From Lolium rigidum (Eukaryota; Streptophyta; Magnoliopsida; Poales; Poaceae): a stretch of 64,000 nucleotides of DNA. The notes under the pieces are model-generated. The model ran no database searches, was not told the origin of the DNA, and worked only from the letters and a program-made list of their open reading frames with translations. The DNA is taken from contig NC_061510.1 in NCBI RefSeq assembly GCF_022539505.1, positions 400,192,249 through 400,256,248 of the forward strand. The letters are read 5' to 3'. The translations under genes and the position numbers were made by a program. Below, in pieces: positions 60,501 through 64,000 of the stretch (its first letter is position 1; each line of letters opens with the position of its first letter).

Positions 60501-61341
60501 AGAAACATCCGTCCCCTGGTCAGACGGCCGACATGACCAGGAAGAAGCTGAGAAGGAGGACTGAGAAGAATTTTAGGCAAATAATCCCTCCATTTTATAG
60601 AAGGGATTTCTATTTTCCTGCCCCTGGCTTCTTAGTTGTACTCAGTTTTCCCCAGCTCCTTAGTTTTTCCTCAGTTTTCCCCAAGCCCTTGTTTGAAACC
60701 CGCAGAAGCAGCTCAGACGGCAGGATTCCCGTTTAGTTGACCGTTCTGTCACGTGTGGGGCCGCGTCGTGTGGGGCCGCGTCGTGTGGGGCTGGTAGAAA
60801 GGGACCGCGTGGGACAGGACGAGACCGCGTTTGGTTGCACGTGAGCAGGAGCTGGGTTCTGTCTCTCTCGGCCCCAAATTGGCTTTATTAAGAGCACCTT
60901 TTTCCCCTCTTTCTCTCTGTCCTTTTCACCAAAATAGTATCAAATCTAGAGAAGCTTGCATTTCTGTATTTCTTCAATTATTTGTGTCTTTTGGCCCTCG
61001 TTGTTTGCCCAATATGGCAGCAAATCTAGTACTCCCTCCGGTCCATATGTATGTAGTTAAATCTAGAAGTAAATCTTCGTGGTAATGTACGATAAATTCA
61101 CAAGTCATAGTAAATAGAGAAAACAAAGACCAACAAAATATAGTAGAATAGGGATAGATAATAGGGATCCCTCCCTAGATAATAAGCCGCATACACAAGC
61201 AGCCAACATAGTAACAGGTTCGAGGTTCTTGACAAGCACCATCATATTAACAACATAACAACAAGGGATCCCTAGCTAACAACAAAGGGATCCCAACAAC
61301 AAAATGGGAGGCAACAAGCAAGCACACGTCCAGGACTCCGC
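60501..61341. other. Intergenic DNA with a 15-bp tandem repeat
   Basis: CGTGTGGGGCCGCGT is repeated at 60752 and 60767 with a partial third copy at 60782. CTCAGTTTTCCCC, seen at 60647 and 60670, recurs at 62899 and (varied) at 62941 and 63399. CTCCCTCCGGTCC at 61032 is one end of a broken Stowaway element. Confidence 0.45.
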
Positions 61342-62514
61342 CTACCCCATCCGGCTCTCCCTCCACTTGTTGCTGCAGCTCCCCTTGGGAGCCTTGGGCT
61401 TGAGCGGAGGCATGCGCCCGGCGGAGATCTCCACCCGCCGCATGCCGCGGAGGTGCATGCCGAGCGCCCGTGCTTGGCGCGGAAGGAGTAGACGTTCACC
61501 GTCGTGCCGACCTTGGGGAAGGTGTTGCCGATGTTCTCGGCATGCGTGACGAGGCAGTTGAAGTCCGTGGCGCCGAGTCTCCCGGTGCGGAAGGGGCACT
61601 CGTACACACCCTTGGCAAAGTAGGAGATGTACTCGGCCGACCCGCAGCCTCCGCAGCACCTCGGCGAGTCTTGACGTCCTCCTCCTCGTCGTCGCCGCCG
61701 ACGTCGCTGCCGTACATCTGATCCATATCAACCGGAAACTATGAGTGAATGAGTTGCAACGATGACGAACGTGCATGATAACAAAGTTAGGAAAAACAGA
61801 GTCAGCCTCGGTTAGAGTGGGCATGATTATATATCTACAGGGAAGGTGTAAGCGAACCAAAGCTCATGCACAACAGATTTGTACATAGCAATGGTTCGCT
61901 GAACCCTCCCCGTAAAAATTTGTGCCCAACGATTCATCATAGGCAAAGAAACAGCATTCCGGATCTGAACTTGAACACATTCCGGATTATTTGCAAAATT
62001 AAACGGTTGATATCTTTTGATTAGTGCATAAAATAACTGATTGAGATCCCATGATTACTTGCATAAATTAACCGATTGAGATCCAATTATTACTTGCATA
62101 AATTAACCGAACGGCCGAACCCCAAATCTTAAAGGAAATCAAGAAGTGATCAAAACAAAATGGAATAAAATCGGCGCAAATATTAGCCCAACACTCATCC
62201 ATCTATAGATCCATCTACACCAGCAAACATAGGGTTCAAAAAGGAATGGGGAAACAAAAAAGGAAGCAAACCGTAGTTACCTCGTTCCATGGGTCCTCCA
62301 GGAAGGTGTCGTAGGGGTTCGGGGGCGGGACGTACGGCACCGGCTCATAGGGGTCAAATCCCGACGGGATCTGACTGCCACCGGCGGCAGCAGCCTCCGA
62401 TGCACCGGCGGCGGCGGCGGCGACGTCCGTTGAGGGGACGGCATCGAAGAGGGAGGCGTCGCGCTTGGAGCCGACGGCGCCGTCGACGATGGGATTGGCA
62501 TTCTCCTTGTCCAT
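61342..62514 (-). pseudogene. XS-type zinc-finger-like gene, two frame breaks
   Basis: Exon 1 (62514-62281, MDKENANPIVDGAVGSKRDA ... FLEDPWNE) ends at a good donor, GAG|GTAACT. Exon 2 begins at 61717 after GATCAG (MYGSDVGGDDEEEDVK). The frame then shifts to RCCGGCGSAEYISYFAKGVY, runs into YECPFRTGRLGATDFNCLVTHAENIG and KHG, and shifts again to LGMHLRGMRRVEISAGR, with the stop at 61344-61342. The middle resembles the zinc finger found with XS domains (CPxC...H..K..H pattern; SGS3-related plant proteins), but the second Cys is Arg here. The second slip is a missing C in a CCGGG context. About 210 residues in all. Either a recent pseudogene or a gene with assembly errors. Confidence 0.55.
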
Positions 62515-62668
62515 CTCGCCGGCAGAGGAGAGGGAGAGGGAGAGGGTTTTTTGCTTGGGAGCTTTGGAGAAGATGATGGGACGTGAGAGAGGCGTCGTTG
62601 CGTGGGCGAGTGAGAGTGACAGAGATAGTGGGAGGAGGCGTCTATAAAGGCGAGGGGTGGTTAATGCG

Positions 62669-62829
62669 ACCCGCGTCCTACGCGTCCACCGCTGCACGTC
62701 TGCACGTCTTGGACTTCTGCAATGCGACACGCATCCACGATTGCACGTCTTCGACTTCTGCACCGCGACCCGCGTCTACGCGTCAACAATTGCACGTCTT
62801 CCATTTCTGCACCGCAACACGCGTCCTCG
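62669..62829. repeat. Tandem repeat upstream of the zinc-finger-like gene
   Basis: Three and a half irregular units of 41-57 bp share GCGAC(C/A)CGC(G/A)TC, TTGCACGTCTTC and TTCTGCA. They lie 150-320 bp upstream of the start codon, in the promoter or leader region. Confidence 0.8.
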
Positions 62830-63639
62830 AGTCCAACCCTAGAAATTTAGATATACTCAGATATAACCTCGAGTCATGTACTAGCATTTTTTGTGTGCTC
62901 AGTTTTCCCCTTGAGTGCTAATACCGGCTAGTGCAATATGCTCAGTTTTACCCTCAAGTGGCTGGTCAACAGACATTCAACAAATGGGATTAACTAGTTA
63001 AATGAGTCATTTAATGTGCAAAAATTCCGAAAAATAGTAGCACATACTCATGGAGTCTTTACCACAAATTGCCGCTTCTCAAAACATAGATAAGTCATAG
63101 ATAAATCAAGTTTTACCACAAATTGCCACTTCTCAAAGGCCTTCTCAAATCACCTAGTAGCTATGAAGGTGCATGGTTTTCCACAATAAGCCCTTCCCAA
63201 AACAGCTTTCCCCAAAACATACTTTGTCTAAATGAGGCCACAATTCTCACACTCATGTATATTTGTATTGCAAATAGTTTGAGGTAGGCCAAGATGGGTT
63301 TCATTGTACAAAACACGCATTTTCCATTTTTTAAATCTCATATTTGAATCCCTTAGTCCGTTTATTATACAGGTGCCCTTGGTTTCTTGATACTACTCAG
63401 TTTTGCCCTCTCCCTCCACAAATTCTCGCAGACGTGCAACATTGCTCTGATTGGTCTAGCCCATGTCACGCGGATCGTGCCCGCCGACCGTTGATCGTAT
63501 GATCTAACGGGCAGGATAACCCCTCTCTCTCTCTGTCGGCGGTTACCTTCCACTCTCTAAGTATGCTAAAGGGCGGTTTTCTGTATTCATTTTCACGCGC
63601 TAAAAATTATACCAAATTATAAACTCTTTTGGGAAACTC
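62830..63639. other. Repeat-derived DNA without genes
   Basis: Holds CTCAGTTTT(C/A/G)CCC words and two near-copies of TTTACCACAAATTGCC(G/A)CTTCTCAAA (63058 and 63111). No coding frame. It probably belongs to the same repetitive unit as the array that follows. Confidence 0.4.
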
Positions 63640-64000
63640 TTTTAGGCATTACTTTTCACGCAAAAAATGATTAACCATCACCGATTTGTTGTAGTCATTA
63701 ATTTTCACGAAATAATAGGGAAACCATCACCGATTTGTTGTAGCCATTAATTTTCACGCAAAAAATGATAAACCATCACCGATTTGTTGTAGCCATTAAT
63801 TTTCACGCAAAAAATGATAAACCATCACCGATTTGTTGTAGCCATTAATTTTCACGCAAAAAATGATAAACCATCACCGATTTGTTGTAGCCATTAATTT
63901 TCACGCAAAAAATGATAAACCATCACCGATTTGTTGTAGCCATTAATTTTCACGAAAAAAATGATAAACTATCACCGATTTGTTGTATCCATTACTTTTC
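63640..64000 (+). repeat. 49-bp tandem array, at least seven copies, open at the right edge
   Basis: The unit combines CACCGATTTGTTGTAGCCAT with TAATTTTCACGCAAAAAATG and ATAAACCAT. Central copies are nearly identical; the outer ones vary (GTAGTCAT, GAAATAATAGGG, GTATCCAT). The array continues past the window. Confidence 0.92.

Noticed and set aside
63640..64000. CRISPR-like regularly spaced repeat
   Set aside because: Head-to-tail tandem units without variable spacers, in a plant genome.

Overview
The window is nuclear DNA of a grass, most likely Pooideae (the Triticeae/Poeae side). Evidence: split genes with GT-AG introns, a CC-NBS-LRR gene of monocot type, a Poaceae tRNA-type SINE, Stowaway, hAT and PIF/Harbinger elements, TRIM/SMART-size LTRs, RTE and L1 LINEs, and nested Athila-like Ty3/gypsy elements with a tRNA-Asp primer site inside a SIRE/Maximus-like Ty1/copia LTR. 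Nothing prokaryotic, organellar or viral was seen.

Layout. 1-9 kb: the 5' tip of a minus-strand secreted-protein gene at the left edge, then gene-poor DNA with a SINE (perfect 23-bp target duplication), a PIF/Harbinger element with TAA duplications and a frameshifted transposase, and a TRIM-like LTR pair. About 9.15-19.66 kb is copy 1 of a tandem segmental duplication. It holds a decayed copy of a small membrane-protein gene whose long intron contains an F-box pseudogene, a zinc-knuckle ORF fragment and an RTE LINE, and it stops inside exon 1 of a dead RPL7 copy. From 19.69 to 40.67 kb lies a four-part nest: a copia solo LTR contains a gypsy solo LTR (A) and a gypsy element (B), and the 5' LTR of B contains a second gypsy element (C) on the minus strand. 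From 40.68 kb copy 2 resumes. It carries an 823-bp tandem repeat, the intact five-exon membrane-protein gene (minus) and the intact RPL7 gene (plus), which share one short divergent promoter.

49-57 kb: a 206-bp tandem duplication, then the CC-NBS-LRR gene at 51.46-55.00 kb, then a possible two-exon minus-strand gene. 57-64 kb: a hAT-type non-autonomous element, an L1 LINE fragment, a Stowaway MITE, an XS-type zinc-finger pseudogene with tandem repeats upstream, and a 49-bp tandem array running off the right edge.

Most striking observation: an 85-bp solo LTR with TG...CA ends sits in the coding part of the NLR with a 5-bp duplication GGTAG. Insertion created a GT donor from one duplication copy and a CAG acceptor from the LTR end plus the first base of the other copy. 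Removing that 90-nt segment restores the uninterrupted reading frame exactly, so the transposon appears to have made its own intron. Second: element B has an LTR whose 3' end has absorbed a copy of the primer-binding site. Third: the near-identical LTR pairs differ again and again by tiny indels at CAG/CTG and CCGG sites, which suggests methylation-linked base-calling errors. Some frameshift-based pseudogene calls here should therefore be held loosely.
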